From Alphaproteobacteria bacterium (lineage in GTDB: Bacteria > Myxococcota_A > UBA796 > GCA-2862545), in contig JACKER010000011.1 of the NCBI GenBank assembly GCA_020632925.1, positions 62,001 through 126,000 of the forward strand: a stretch of 64,000 nucleotides of DNA. Reading direction: 5' to 3'. Shown here piece by piece: positions 1 through 8,416 of this stretch. Made by a program: the position numbers and the translations under genes. How positions within the stretch are numbered: position 1 is the stretch's first letter; every line of letters begins with the position of its first letter. The notes below the pieces were generated by a model that saw only the letters and a program-made list of their open reading frames with translations, had not been told where the DNA came from and did no database searches.

Positions 1-378
1 GAAGTGACCGAGGTGGTTCGTCGCGATCTGGAGCTCGAACCCTTCCTTCGTACGGATGAGCGGCGTCTGCATCACGCCCGCGTTGTTGATGACGGCGTCG
101 ATCGTCGGGCAGGAGCTCGCGATGCTCGCGGTCGCCGTGGCCACGCTCTCCGGATCCGCCAGATCGAGGAGGACGAGCTCGATCTTCGCGCGCGGTGCCA
201 CCGCGCTGACGGCGGACACCGCGTCCCGCCCCTTGCCCTCGTTGCGGGACGTGATGACGACCCGCGCGCCCTTCCCGCACAGGATCTTCGCCGCCTCCAG
301 GCCCAGGCCGGAGTTGCCTCCCGTGATCACGACGGTCTTGTCGGACAGATCGCTCAGCTGATCAGGCGTCCAGCCCAT
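1..378 (-). CDS. Short-chain dehydrogenase/reductase, partial (C-terminus off window)
   Basis: This is the N-terminal 126 residues of an SDR-family NAD(P)-dependent oxidoreductase; the gene runs off the left edge. The protein begins MGWTPDQLSDLSDKTVVITG. It shows the cofactor motif TGGNSGLG (about residues 20-27), an acidic strand LLDLAD, and the NNAGVM motif followed by TNHLGHF, all classical for retinol-dehydrogenase-like SDRs. The catalytic YxxxK lies outside the window. The ATG at 376-378 lies 3 bp after the stop of the TetR gene, so the two form an operon with the regulator first. The substrate cannot be deduced. Confidence 0.9.
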   Translation of the reverse strand, partial: MGWTPDQLSDLSDKTVVITGGNSGLGLEAAKILCGKGARVVITSRNEGKGRDAVSAVSAVAPRAKIELVLLDLADPESVATATASIASSCPTIDAVINNAGVMQTPLIRTKEGFELQIATNHLGHF

Positions 379-381
379 GCC

Positions 382-1047
382 TCACTCCTCGGTACGCCCG
401 TCGATATCCCCGCGAGGCGGGACCGGCGCGAACAGGCGGCGCGCGATCCGGCTCAGCTCCTCGCGAAAGGCCTCGTCGGCGAGCAGGTCGGGGCGTTCCA
501 CGATGGCCTCGTTCGTCACCCAGCGGATGGCGCGCGACACGACGAACAGGGCGGTGCGCAGCGCCTCGGGCTCCCGCAGGTCGGCCGCGAGCCGCTCCGG
601 TGTGGCCTGCAGCGCGCTCCCGAGCTCCTCCACGAGGCGGGCGGTGACCTCGCGGGCGGTCCGATCGCGCTCGAGCTGGGACAGCAGCGGCAAGAGCGCC
701 GCCATCAGGGGCGCACCCTCGAGCTGGCGGTCGCACACGGCGTCGACCAGCGCGCGCGCCGGGTCCGGGGCCTCCGCCAGCGCCAGCGCGCTCGCGCCGA
801 GCAGGGCCGTGTCCTCGGTCAGCCGGTGCTCCACCAGGTCGGCGACGATGGCCGCCTTGTTCGGGAAGTACTGGTACAGCGAGCCGATCCCGACGCCGGC
901 GACCTCGGCGACGCGGTTCGTCGTGAGCCGGTCCGGCCCCTCGCTGGCCAGGATGCGAGCCGCCGCCTCGCGCAGCGCGCGGACGGTCTCCTGCGCTCTC
1001 GGCTGAGTGGCCTTCTTCCTGGGTTCCAGCGAACGTCGCCGCGCCAT
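382..1047 (-). CDS. TetR/AcrR family transcriptional regulator
   Basis: This is a 221-residue one-component repressor. The N-terminal helix-turn-helix covers about residues 20-65, with the recognition segment VAEVAGVGIGSLYQYFPNK, which is typical of TetR proteins. The remainder is an all-helical ligand-binding domain of unknown specificity. The frame stays open further upstream, but the ATG at 1045-1047 is preferred because longer versions would run into the divergent monooxygenase gene. It is followed at 3 bp by an SDR gene and faces an FAD monooxygenase across 73 bp. A self-regulated, redox-related pair or triplet is therefore likely. The inducer is unknown. Confidence 0.88.
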   Translation of the reverse strand: MARRRSLEPRKKATQPRAQETVRALREAAARILASEGPDRLTTNRVAEVAGVGIGSLYQYFPNKAAIVADLVEHRLTEDTALLGASALALAEAPDPARALVDAVCDRQLEGAPLMAALLPLLSQLERDRTAREVTARLVEELGSALQATPERLAADLREPEALRTALFVVSRAIRWVTNEAIVERPDLLADEAFREELSRIARRLFAPVPPRGDIDGRTEE

Positions 1048-1054
1048 CTGCGCC

Positions 1055-1068
1055 CTCGCGCATGCGAG
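1055..1068. promoter_or_regulatory. Candidate TetR operator in divergent promoter
   Basis: The 73 bp between the TetR start (1047) and the monooxygenase start (1121) contains the inverted repeat CTCGC-GCAT-GCGAG. A dyad this short can occur by chance in GC-rich DNA, so only its position beside a TetR gene supports it. Confidence 0.3.
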
Positions 1069-1120
1069 TAACCGCGGCGGGTCGGTCCGCATAGATCGTG
1101 GACAGGAGGTGGTCGTGGCC

Positions 1121-2260
1121 ATGCGCATCCTGGTGGCGGGCGGAGGACCGGGCGGGCTGACCACCGCGCTCGCTCTGCGTCGCGTCGGGTTCGAGGTCGT
1201 GGTGCTCGAGCGCAGCCCGGAGCTGCGCACCGCCGGCGCCGGCCTGACCCTGCAGATCAACGCGGTCCGGATGTTGGGCGCGCTCGGCCTCGCGGAGGAG
1301 GTGGTCGCCGCCGGGCGCGCCATCCGCAGCGGCCAGATCCGGCGCGCGGACGGGCGGGTGCTCGCTGATCTGGACCTCGAGAAGGCGGGCGAGGGACTCG
1401 GCGTGCCCGGCGTCGGCATCCACCGCGCGGCGCTCTCGGGCCTGCTCGCGCGACACCTCGCGCCGTCCGAGCTCGTGTTCGACGCCGGGGTGGACGCCGT
1501 CGAGCAGGACGACCGTGGGGTCCGCGTCCGCACCACGGGCGGTCGCACCTTCGAGGGCGACGTGCTCGTCGGCGCGGACGGCCTGCACTCGCGCGTGCGC
1601 GCCGCCGTCCTCGGACCCCGACCCACCCGCTACGCCGGCTACACCTGCTGGCGAGGCATCGCGCCGGTCCCGGCCCCCGAGGGTGGCTCGGCCGAGATCT
1701 GGGGGGAGGGGCAGCGCTTCGGGTTCGTCGGGACCACCGCCGCGGAGACCTACTGGTTCGCGACCGCCAACGCCGAGCCCGGGGGAGGGGAGGGCGAGGA
1801 CCACCACGCGGAGGTCGTGCGGCGCTTCGGCACGTACGCCTCGCCGGTGCCCGATCTCGTCGCGGCCACGCCGATCGACGCAGTGATCCGCAACGACATC
1901 GTGGATCTGGCGCCGATGGAGAGCTGGGTGCGCGGGCGCGTGGCGCTGATCGGCGACGCGGCGCACGCGACCACGCCGAACATGGGGCAGGGAGCGTGCA
2001 TGGCCATCGAGGACGGCGTGCTGCTCGCCGCGGCCCTGGCGGCCGATCCGACGCCGGCGGGCCTGCTCGCCTGGGAGGGCCAGCGCACGGCCCGGGTGCA
2101 GGGCGTCGTCTCGCGTTCCTGGAGCCTCGGTCGGATCGGCCAGCTCGACGCGGCACCGCTCGTGTGGCTGCGGAACACGGTCGTGGGCCTCACGCCGCGG
2201 GCGGCGACCGTGCGCAGCCTGCGCTCCTTGTGGGACGTGCCGGTCCCGTCGCTGCCGTGA
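1121..2260 (+). CDS. FAD-dependent aromatic-ring-type monooxygenase
   Basis: This 379-residue flavoprotein belongs to the group A (PHBH-like) monooxygenases, which use NAD(P)H and O2 to hydroxylate or epoxidise small, often aromatic, substrates. The N-terminal dinucleotide motif GGGPGG is at residues 7-12. A middle VGADGLHSRVR matches the DG motif, and GDAAHATTPNMGQG near residue 278 is the second FAD-binding (GD) motif. A strong Shine-Dalgarno (AGGAGGT, 1104-1110) supports the ATG at 1121 or the in-frame GTG at 1115. It is divergent from the TetR/SDR operon and probably under the same repressor. The substrate is unknown. Confidence 0.88.
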   Translation: MRILVAGGGPGGLTTALALRRVGFEVVVLERSPELRTAGAGLTLQINAVRMLGALGLAEEVVAAGRAIRSGQIRRADGRVLADLDLEKAGEGLGVPGVGIHRAALSGLLARHLAPSELVFDAGVDAVEQDDRGVRVRTTGGRTFEGDVLVGADGLHSRVRAAVLGPRPTRYAGYTCWRGIAPVPAPEGGSAEIWGEGQRFGFVGTTAAETYWFATANAEPGGGEGEDHHAEVVRRFGTYASPVPDLVAATPIDAVIRNDIVDLAPMESWVRGRVALIGDAAHATTPNMGQGACMAIEDGVLLAAALAADPTPAGLLAWEGQRTARVQGVVSRSWSLGRIGQLDAAPLVWLRNTVVGLTPRAATVRSLRSLWDVPVPSLP

Positions 2261-2305
2261 GGTGCGGGGCGGATTACGTCCCTCCTCCGCACGACCGAGG
2301 AGCCG

Positions 2306-4954
2306 ATGAGCACCGACCTGCCCCCGAGCTACGATCCCCACGCCGCAGCGAAGCGCTGGAGCGAGGCCTGGAACCAGGCCGACCTGTTCCGCGCCGACCC
2401 CAAGGCTCCCGGCGAGGTCTACTCGATCGTCATCCCGCCGCCGAACATCACCGGCTCGCTCCACATGGGGCACGCGCTCAACAACACGCTGCAGGACGTG
2501 CTCATCCGGTACAAGCGGATGGACGGGTACAACGTCCTGTGGGTGCCGGGCACCGACCACGCGGGCATCGCGACCCAGTGGGTGGTGCGCCGCCAGCTCG
2601 AGAAGGAGGGCATCGACTTCCGCGATCTGGGCCGTGAGGGCTTCCTCGACCGCGTGTGGAAGTGGAAGGGCGTCTCGGGCGACACGATCACCACCCAGCT
2701 GCGCCGGCTCGGCGTGAGCACCGACTGGACGCGCGAGCGCTTCACCCTCGACACCGACCTGCAGCGGGCGGTGACCGAGCACTTCGTCCAGCTCTACGAG
2801 GACGGCCTGATCTACCGCGGTCGGCGCCTGATCAACTGGGACCCCATCGATCAGACGGCGCTGTCGGATCTCGAGGTCGAGCACGAGGAGGGCTTCAAGA
2901 CCGAGCTGTGGAGCTTCGCGTACCCGATCCGTGAGGAGGACGGCGGCGGCGAGATCGTGGTCGCGACCACCCGCCCGGAGACGATGCTCGGCGACACCGC
3001 GGTGGCGGTCCACCCCGACGATCCGCGGTACCAGCACCTGATCGGGCACACCATCCGGCACCCGATCCTGCCCCGCGACATCCCGATCATCGCCGACGCC
3101 ATCCTCGTCGACCCCGAGTTCGGGACCGGCGTGGTCAAGGTCACGCCCGCGCACGACTTCAACGACTTCGCGGTCGGTCAGCGGCACAGCCTGCCCATGA
3201 TCAACCTGCTGAACCTCGACGGCACGATGAACACCGAGGCCGGGCCGTTCACCGGCATGACGGTGCTCGAGGCGCGCGAGGCGGTCAAGTCGCACCTGAC
3301 CGAGCTCGGGCTGTTCCGCGGGACGCAGGAGCACACCATGAACCTCGGCCGCAGCCAGCGGTCCGGGGCGGTGGTCGAGCCCATGCTCTCCACCCAGTGG
3401 TTCGTGAAGATGAAGCCGCTCGCGACGCCCGCGCTCGCCGCGGTCCGCCACGGCGCCACCCGCTTCGTCCCCAAGCAGTGGGAGAACACCTACTACGCCT
3501 GGCTCCGCGACATCCAGGACTGGTGCATCAGCCGCCAGCTCTGGTGGGGTCACCGCATCCCCGCCTGGTACTGCGAGCACGACCACGCGACCGTGAGCCG
3601 GGCGACCCCCGAGGCCTGCGCCACCTGCGGCTCCTCGAACCTTCGCCAGGACGAGGACGTGCTGGACACCTGGTTCAGCTCGGCCCTGTGGCCCTTCTCG
3701 GTCTTCGGCTGGCCCGAGTCCACCGAGGACCTCGCCCGCTACTACCCCACCTCGGTGCTCGTCACCGGCTTCGACATCATCTTCTTCTGGGTCGCCCGGA
3801 TGATGTTCGCCGGCATCCACTTCATGGGCGAGGTGCCGTTCCGGGATGTCTACATCCACGCGCTGGTGCGCGACAAGAACGGCGACAAGATGTCCAAGAC
3901 CAAGGGCAACGTCGTCGATCCGCTGGTGGTGATCGATCAGTGGGGAGCGGACGCCTTCCGGTTCACGCTGATCGCCTTCGCCGCGCAGGGCCGCGACGTG
4001 CTGTGGGACGAGAAGCGAGTGGAGGGGTACCACCGGTTCTCGACGAAGATCTGGCAGGCGCTGCGATACTGTTTCCTCCAGGCCGATGGATACGATCCGG
4101 ACGGGCCGATGGCCTTCGGGCCCTACGAGGACTGGATCCGCGCCCGGACCGGCGCCGCGGTGGCCAGCGTCCGCCAGGCCCTCGACGACTACAAGTTCAA
4201 CGAGGCCGCCACCGAGGTGTACGCGTTCGCCTGGAACGAGCTCTGCGACTGGTACATCGAGCTGTCGAAGGCGACGATCTACGACGAGTCGGCCACGTTC
4301 GAACAGAAGAACGCCGTCAAGCACACGCTCTTCGAGACGATGGCGGTGCTGGTGCGCCTGCTGCACCCGATGATGCCGTTCTTCACCGAGGAGATCTGGA
4401 GCCTGCTGCCCGAGGCGATCCGTGAGGGCGAGGGCTTCGTGGCGACCGCGCCGTACCCGCAGGCCGACGACTACCCGTCGGACCCCGCGGTGCTCTCCGA
4501 GATCGCGCTGCTCCAGGACCTGATCACGGAGATCCGCCGCATCCGCGGGGAGATGGAGATCGCGCTCAAGGTCGACCTCGAGGTCCGTGTAGGGGAGGAG
4601 CCGCTCTACGCCATCCTCCAGGCGCACGAGCGGGCCGTGTGGGACGCCGTGAAGTGCCGGGTCGTGCTCTCGAGGGAGGTCCCGTCCTTCGCGGCGACCG
4701 GTGTGGTCAGCGGGCACAAGCTGGTCATCCCGCTCGAGGGCGTGGTGGACCGCGACGCCGAGCGCGCGCGCCTCGACAAGGAGCTCACCAAGGTCGTCAA
4801 GGACGTGGACCAGCTCGAGCGCCGCCTGGCGAACCCGGGCTTCGTGGACCGCGCGCCCGCCGAGGTCGTGCAGGAGTTCCGCGACAAGCTGGACGCCGCG
4901 CGCCAGCGCAAGGACACGCTCGCCGCCGCCCGCGCCCGCCTGGAGGCGCCGTGA
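2306..4954 (+). CDS. valS: Valyl-tRNA synthetase
   Basis: This 882-residue class I aminoacyl-tRNA synthetase charges tRNA-Val in the cytoplasm. The HIGH signature appears as HMGH at residues 53-56 within PPPNITGSLHMGH, and KMSKT is at 528-532. The editing (CP1) domain between them contains TTRPETMLGDTAVAVHP, typical of ValS/IleS/LeuS. The C-terminus has a charged coiled-coil arm (about 810-882), as in other ValS proteins. Length is normal for the family. The stop codon overlaps the GTG start of nadC (GTGA), indicating co-translation. Confidence 0.98.
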   Translation: MSTDLPPSYDPHAAAKRWSEAWNQADLFRADPKAPGEVYSIVIPPPNITGSLHMGHALNNTLQDVLIRYKRMDGYNVLWVPGTDHAGIATQWVVRRQLEKEGIDFRDLGREGFLDRVWKWKGVSGDTITTQLRRLGVSTDWTRERFTLDTDLQRAVTEHFVQLYEDGLIYRGRRLINWDPIDQTALSDLEVEHEEGFKTELWSFAYPIREEDGGGEIVVATTRPETMLGDTAVAVHPDDPRYQHLIGHTIRHPILPRDIPIIADAILVDPEFGTGVVKVTPAHDFNDFAVGQRHSLPMINLLNLDGTMNTEAGPFTGMTVLEAREAVKSHLTELGLFRGTQEHTMNLGRSQRSGAVVEPMLSTQWFVKMKPLATPALAAVRHGATRFVPKQWENTYYAWLRDIQDWCISRQLWWGHRIPAWYCEHDHATVSRATPEACATCGSSNLRQDEDVLDTWFSSALWPFSVFGWPESTEDLARYYPTSVLVTGFDIIFFWVARMMFAGIHFMGEVPFRDVYIHALVRDKNGDKMSKTKGNVVDPLVVIDQWGADAFRFTLIAFAAQGRDVLWDEKRVEGYHRFSTKIWQALRYCFLQADGYDPDGPMAFGPYEDWIRARTGAAVASVRQALDDYKFNEAATEVYAFAWNELCDWYIELSKATIYDESATFEQKNAVKHTLFETMAVLVRLLHPMMPFFTEEIWSLLPEAIREGEGFVATAPYPQADDYPSDPAVLSEIALLQDLITEIRRIRGEMEIALKVDLEVRVGEEPLYAILQAHERAVWDAVKCRVVLSREVPSFAATGVVSGHKLVIPLEGVVDRDAERARLDKELTKVVKDVDQLERRLANPGFVDRAPAEVVQEFRDKLDAARQRKDTLAAARARLEAP

Positions 4955-5799
4955 GGCTCTCGGCGCTCGTCGCGGCCGCCATCGACGAGGACCTCGGCCA
5001 CGGCGACGTGACGACCGAGCCGACCATCGGCCCCGAGGTCGCGGGCACAGGCCGGGTGCTCGCGAAGCAGGCGCTCGTGGTCGCCGGCCACGAGGTCGCG
5101 CGCGCGGTGTTCGCCGAGGTCGACGCCCGCCTCGGCGGCTCCGTGACCTACGACGTGCTCGTCCCCGAGGGCACGGGTGTGGAGGCGGGCACCGTCGTCG
5201 CGACGGTCGCGGGCCCCCTGCGCAACGTGGTGATCGGCGAGCGCACGGCGCTGAACTTCCTCATGCGCATGTGCGGCATCGCGACGAACACCCGTCGCTT
5301 CGTGGACGCGGCGGGTCCGGACGGCCCTCGGGTGGTCGACACCCGCAAGACCACCCCGCTGCACCGCGACCTCGAGAAGCACGCGGTCCGCTGCGGCGGC
5401 GGCTTCAACCACCGGCACGCGCTCTTCGACGGGGTCCTGGTCAAGGACAACCACGTGGACGCGGTCGGCTCGCTGACCGAGGCCGTGCGCCGCGCCCGCG
5501 CCGCCAACCACCACCTGATCCGGGTGGAGGTCGAGGTCCGCTCGCTGGTGGAGCTCGAGGAGGCCCTCGGCACCGCCGCCGACGCGTTCCTGCTGGACAA
5601 CATGGACGACGCCACCCTGCGCGAGGCCGTCCGCATCGCCCGCGAGCGCAAGCCGTCGGTGGTCCTCGAGGCCTCGGGCAACATGAGCATCGAGCGCACC
5701 GAGCGGATCCGCGGGTTCGGGCTCGACCTCGTCAGCGTGGGGGGCCTGATCCACCAGGCCACCTGGGCGGACCTCTCCCTCAAGATCCGGCGGGGCTGA
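4951..5799 (+). CDS. nadC: Nicotinate-nucleotide pyrophosphorylase (quinolinate phosphoribosyltransferase)
   Basis: This 282-residue enzyme makes nicotinate mononucleotide, CO2 and PPi from quinolinate and PRPP in de novo NAD synthesis. Diagnostic segments are EDLGHGDVTTE near the N-terminus, ERTALNFLMRMCGIAT, VVDTRKTTPLHR, CGGGFNHRHALFDGVLVKDN and LLDNMDD, with LEASGNMS toward the C-terminus. It starts with GTG overlapping the valS stop, and its own TGA overlaps the ATG of the next small gene (TGATG). No nadA or nadB lies nearby, so the pathway is split in this genome. Confidence 0.97.
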   Translation: MRLSALVAAAIDEDLGHGDVTTEPTIGPEVAGTGRVLAKQALVVAGHEVARAVFAEVDARLGGSVTYDVLVPEGTGVEAGTVVATVAGPLRNVVIGERTALNFLMRMCGIATNTRRFVDAAGPDGPRVVDTRKTTPLHRDLEKHAVRCGGGFNHRHALFDGVLVKDNHVDAVGSLTEAVRRARAANHHLIRVEVEVRSLVELEEALGTAADAFLLDNMDDATLREAVRIARERKPSVVLEASGNMSIERTERIRGFGLDLVSVGGLIHQATWADLSLKIRRG

Positions 5800-6029
5800 T
5801 GCGCGTCGCACTGGGGAAGAACGAGGCCTGGCAGAAGCTCGGGTACAACGTGTGGCGGGCCAAGCTGCCGGGGGGGTGGCTGGTGGCGACCTTCCAGGCC
5901 AACACCGCGGACTCCGTGACGTTCGTCCCGGATCCTGCCCACGTCTGGGACGGCCGGGCGGAGGTGGGCGCTGCCCCTCGGCCGGGCGGAGGCCAGCTCT
6001 CGCTCGCCGACGAGGAACCTGGTAGCTGA
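5799..6029 (+). CDS. Small conserved-looking protein of unknown function
   Basis: This is a 76-residue protein starting MRVALGKNEAWQKLGYNVWR. Translational overlap with nadC (TGATG) and a protein-like composition (WRAKLPGGWLVATF, VTFVPDPAHVWDG) support it as a real gene. No signal peptide or membrane segment is visible. A compact beta-rich fold is plausible from the alternating hydrophobic pattern. I do not recognise the family. Confidence 0.6.
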   Translation: MRVALGKNEAWQKLGYNVWRAKLPGGWLVATFQANTADSVTFVPDPAHVWDGRAEVGAAPRPGGGQLSLADEEPGS

Positions 6030-6033
6030 GCGC

Positions 6034-6798
6034 ATGACGCGGATCGGCCGAGACGTCCCGTTGCCCCCCGAGCGCGGCCGGTTCACGAAGGTCCGCACCG
6101 AGCAGCTCCGTCTGGACACGGATCCCGTCGGGCCCCGCGAGCGCTGGTGCCAGGACGCGGCTCGCCGGCTCCGCCCCGTGCCGCTCGCGCTGGGGGTGCT
6201 GGCGATGGTCGGCGTGGCGATCACGGTGTCGACGGTGTTCTCCGCGGGCGGGGCCGCCGGCTTCGTGTGGTGGATGCAGCACCACACCTTCGATGGAGCG
6301 CCGCCCATCGACCTGGGCCGACCCTGGGTCTGGCGCGGCGTCGCGCTGACGTTGGGGTCCATGGCGCTCGCCCCCGCCGTCCACGCGGCCGCCAACCACC
6401 TCGAGCGGCTGGTGCAGCGCGGCGGCTGGGACGACCACCGCGCCCTGCGGGAGCTCGCGCCGGACGCGGGCGTGCTCCCCCCGGCGACCGAGGTGTGGGA
6501 CGCGCTCGTGCGGCGCCAGGTGGCCGGGCAGGGGGCTCGTCCGGAGACGGTGATCCGCTGGCTCCGCTCGGTGCGGGAGCCGCCCACGGAGGCGGCACGC
6601 GCGCACCTCCTCGCCCTGCGGGAGCACTTCAAGGACGGCGAGGCGCTCGCGCAGACCACGATCACCGCCGATCCGCGCGGGGGCATCGCGCACGTGGTGT
6701 TCGGCGGCGTGCCCTACGAGGCGGCCGAGCTCACGACCCTGACCCGGCGTGCCGCCGAGGGCGTCCGCGACCTGCTCGCGACCCTTCCTCCCGCCTGA
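6034..6798 (+). CDS. Membrane protein of unknown function
   Basis: This 254-residue protein has a basic N-terminal cytoplasmic part (about 1-50). Two hydrophobic segments follow, about residues 50-80 (PLALGVLAMVGVAITVSTVF) and 100-122 (WRGVALTLGSMALAPAVHAA). The remaining 130 residues form a soluble helical domain. It starts 4 bp after the upstream small gene, so it probably belongs to the valS-nadC transcript. Its 3' end overlaps the convergent AraC gene by 68 bp. No enzymatic motif is recognised. Confidence 0.75.
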   Translation: MTRIGRDVPLPPERGRFTKVRTEQLRLDTDPVGPRERWCQDAARRLRPVPLALGVLAMVGVAITVSTVFSAGGAAGFVWWMQHHTFDGAPPIDLGRPWVWRGVALTLGSMALAPAVHAAANHLERLVQRGGWDDHRALRELAPDAGVLPPATEVWDALVRRQVAGQGARPETVIRWLRSVREPPTEAARAHLLALREHFKDGEALAQTTITADPRGGIAHVVFGGVPYEAAELTTLTRRAAEGVRDLLATLPPA

Positions 6799-7594
6799 CC
6801 GACCCGCGCTGCGCGGCGGCGTAGCGGCCGGGCGGACGACCCACGGCGTCGGCGAAGTCCCGCGCGAGGTGGGCCTGGTCGGCGTACCCCAGGCGCAGCG
6901 CGAGCTCCGCGAGGTCCACGGACTCGCCGTGCGCGAGGCGGTGGGAGGCCTCGAGCAGGCGGTGGCGGCGCAGCACCTGCTTCGGCCCCCAGCCCACGTG
7001 CCGGCGGAACCCGCGCTGCAGCGTGCGGAGCGAGACCCCGGCGACCTCCGCGAGCGCCTCCGCCTTCCCGAGCGTCGGGTCCGCCTCGGCCGTGCGCGCC
7101 CAGGCGCTCACCTCGGGGTCGGGTGCCGGCAGCCCGCGCAGCCGGTCGGACAGCCGCTCGAACAGCACGTCCGCCGCCGCAGCGTCGTCCGGGGCAGCGA
7201 ACAGCCCCTGCCGCAGGTGCGCCACCTCGCCCAGCAGGTCCTCCCACGGCAGCTCGCGGTCGGTCAGCGCGTGCATCGAGCCGCCCCACACGGGCGCGAA
7301 GCCGGTCGCGTGGAACAGCACACCGAACACGGCGCCCTCGCCGGTCAGCGCCCGCTCGAAGCGCCTCGTCCAGACGCCGCTCACCGTGGCCGTGTCCGCC
7401 TCCACCACCGCGTTCACCGCCGGCACGGTGAGCGTGTGCTGCACGTGGCAGTGCGACCCGAGCGACCAGCGCACGATCCAGACGTGCCGCACCCAGGGCG
7501 TGAGCGCCTCCGGGGGCGCGTGCCGCGAGGGGTGGATGGCCGCGGCGGGATCGAGCACCGCGCCCCTCGGCTCCAGGCTGTCGCGTTCCTTCAA
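6731..7594 (-). CDS. AraC family transcriptional regulator
   Basis: The C-terminal third carries the two-helix-turn-helix AraC domain, with segments LAEVAGVSLRTLQRGFRRHVG and LAELALRLGYADQAHLARDF. The N-terminal part (HVWIVRWSLGSHCHVQHTL onward) resembles the sensor domain often found with such regulators. The start is uncertain. The frame is open to a GTG at 7630, but that would leave only 11 bp to the divergent GFA gene. The TTG at 7594 has a GGGAG ribosome-binding site 6 nt upstream, and a GTG at 7567 is also plausible. A regulatory link to the divergent GFA gene is possible but unproven. Confidence 0.85.
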   Translation of the reverse strand: MKERDSLEPRGAVLDPAAAIHPSRHAPPEALTPWVRHVWIVRWSLGSHCHVQHTLTVPAVNAVVEADTATVSGVWTRRFERALTGEGAVFGVLFHATGFAPVWGGSMHALTDRELPWEDLLGEVAHLRQGLFAAPDDAAAADVLFERLSDRLRGLPAPDPEVSAWARTAEADPTLGKAEALAEVAGVSLRTLQRGFRRHVGWGPKQVLRRHRLLEASHRLAHGESVDLAELALRLGYADQAHLARDFADAVGRPPGRYAAAQRGSVRREEGSRAGRGRPRRHAGSGS

Positions 7595-7641
7595 GCCCCG
7601 CTCCCGACCCCACGGTACTGCATCCGGCACGGAGGTGTTCG

Positions 7642-7995
7642 ATGGCGCGACACGAGGGGAGCTGCCACTGCGGCGGCGTGACGTTCGAGGTGGACGCGGA
7701 GCTCGAGGGGCTCGCGACGTGCAACTGCTCGATGTGCGGCCGCAGCGGCGCCATCATGGTGTTCGTGCCCGACACGGCGCTGACGCGCACGAAGGGTGAG
7801 GAGCTGCTCACCGACTACCAGTTCGGGAAGAAGCACATCCACCACGCGTTCTGCTCCGTCTGCGGGTCGCGGCCCTACGCGTGGGGGAAGGGCGAGGACG
7901 GGTCGGCGTGGGCGATGGTCAACGTCCGGTGCCTGAACGACCTCGACGTCCACACGCTCGAGATCACCAAGCGCTACGACGGCCGGAGCCTCTGA
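7642..7995 (+). CDS. GFA family (Mss4-like) zinc-binding protein
   Basis: This 117-residue protein has the cysteine layout of the glutathione-dependent formaldehyde-activating enzyme/CENP-V family: GSCHCGGV near the N-terminus, CNCSMCGRSG in the middle and FCSVCGSRPY about residue 73. These cysteines hold one or two structural zinc ions. Members range from S-thiol ligases to structural proteins, and the substrate cannot be inferred. ATG at 7642 follows a GGAGG ribosome-binding site. It is divergent from the AraC gene and ends 1 bp before the convergent acpS stop. Confidence 0.9.
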   Translation: MARHEGSCHCGGVTFEVDAELEGLATCNCSMCGRSGAIMVFVPDTALTRTKGEELLTDYQFGKKHIHHAFCSVCGSRPYAWGKGEDGSAWAMVNVRCLNDLDVHTLEITKRYDGRSL

Positions 7996-7996
7996 C

Positions 7997-8416
7997 TCAC
8001 GGGGCGTCGGCGCCGAGGCGCTCCAGCACCACCATCGCGATGGCCGATCTGCCGTCGTGCGACAGCGACAGGTGGACGCGGTCGACGCCGAGGGCCGTCG
8101 CCAGCGCGGCGGCGGCGCCCGACAGCCCGAGGCTCGGGCGTCCCCGACCGTCCCGGAGCACCTCGATCTCGCCGAGCGCCACCCGCGGGGGTTGGATGCC
8201 CGCGCGGGCACAGGCGGCGTCCATCGCCTTGAGAGCCGCTTCCTTCGCCGCGTAGCGTGCGGCCAGGTGCCGCTCGGGCTCCCGGCTCGGCGCCTGGTCG
8301 GCGTACGCGCGCTCCCGGTCGCTGAACGTCTGCTCGACGAAGGTGCTGGCGCGGTCCGCGAGCTGCTCGGCGAACCCGGGCACGTCCACGAGATCGACGC
8401 CCACCCCGAGGATCAC
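7997..8416 (-). CDS. acpS: Holo-[acyl-carrier-protein] synthase
   Basis: This 139-residue 4'-phosphopantetheinyl transferase moves phosphopantetheine from CoA to a serine of carrier domains. It has the N-terminal GVGVDLVDVPGF motif with the Mg-binding Asp, and the second signature RYAAKEAALKA about residue 54. The GTG start (8414-8416) overlaps the TGA of the type I fatty acid synthase gene (GTGA), so translation is probably coupled. The fas-acpS pairing is also found in mycobacteria. Its likely client is Ser1889 of the neighbouring synthase; the ACP of the acyl-AMP ligase at 35987 is another candidate. Confidence 0.95.
   Translation of the reverse strand: MILGVGVDLVDVPGFAEQLADRASTFVEQTFSDRERAYADQAPSREPERHLAARYAAKEAALKAMDAACARAGIQPPRVALGEIEVLRDGRGRPSLGLSGAAAALATALGVDRVHLSLSHDGRSAIAMVVLERLGADAP

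Noticed and set aside
362..4717. 1451-codon minus-strand open frame
   Set aside because: It lies opposite valS and the monooxygenase, both certain from motifs. The translation is low-complexity and contains no domain. Only the TetR gene in a different frame is real there.
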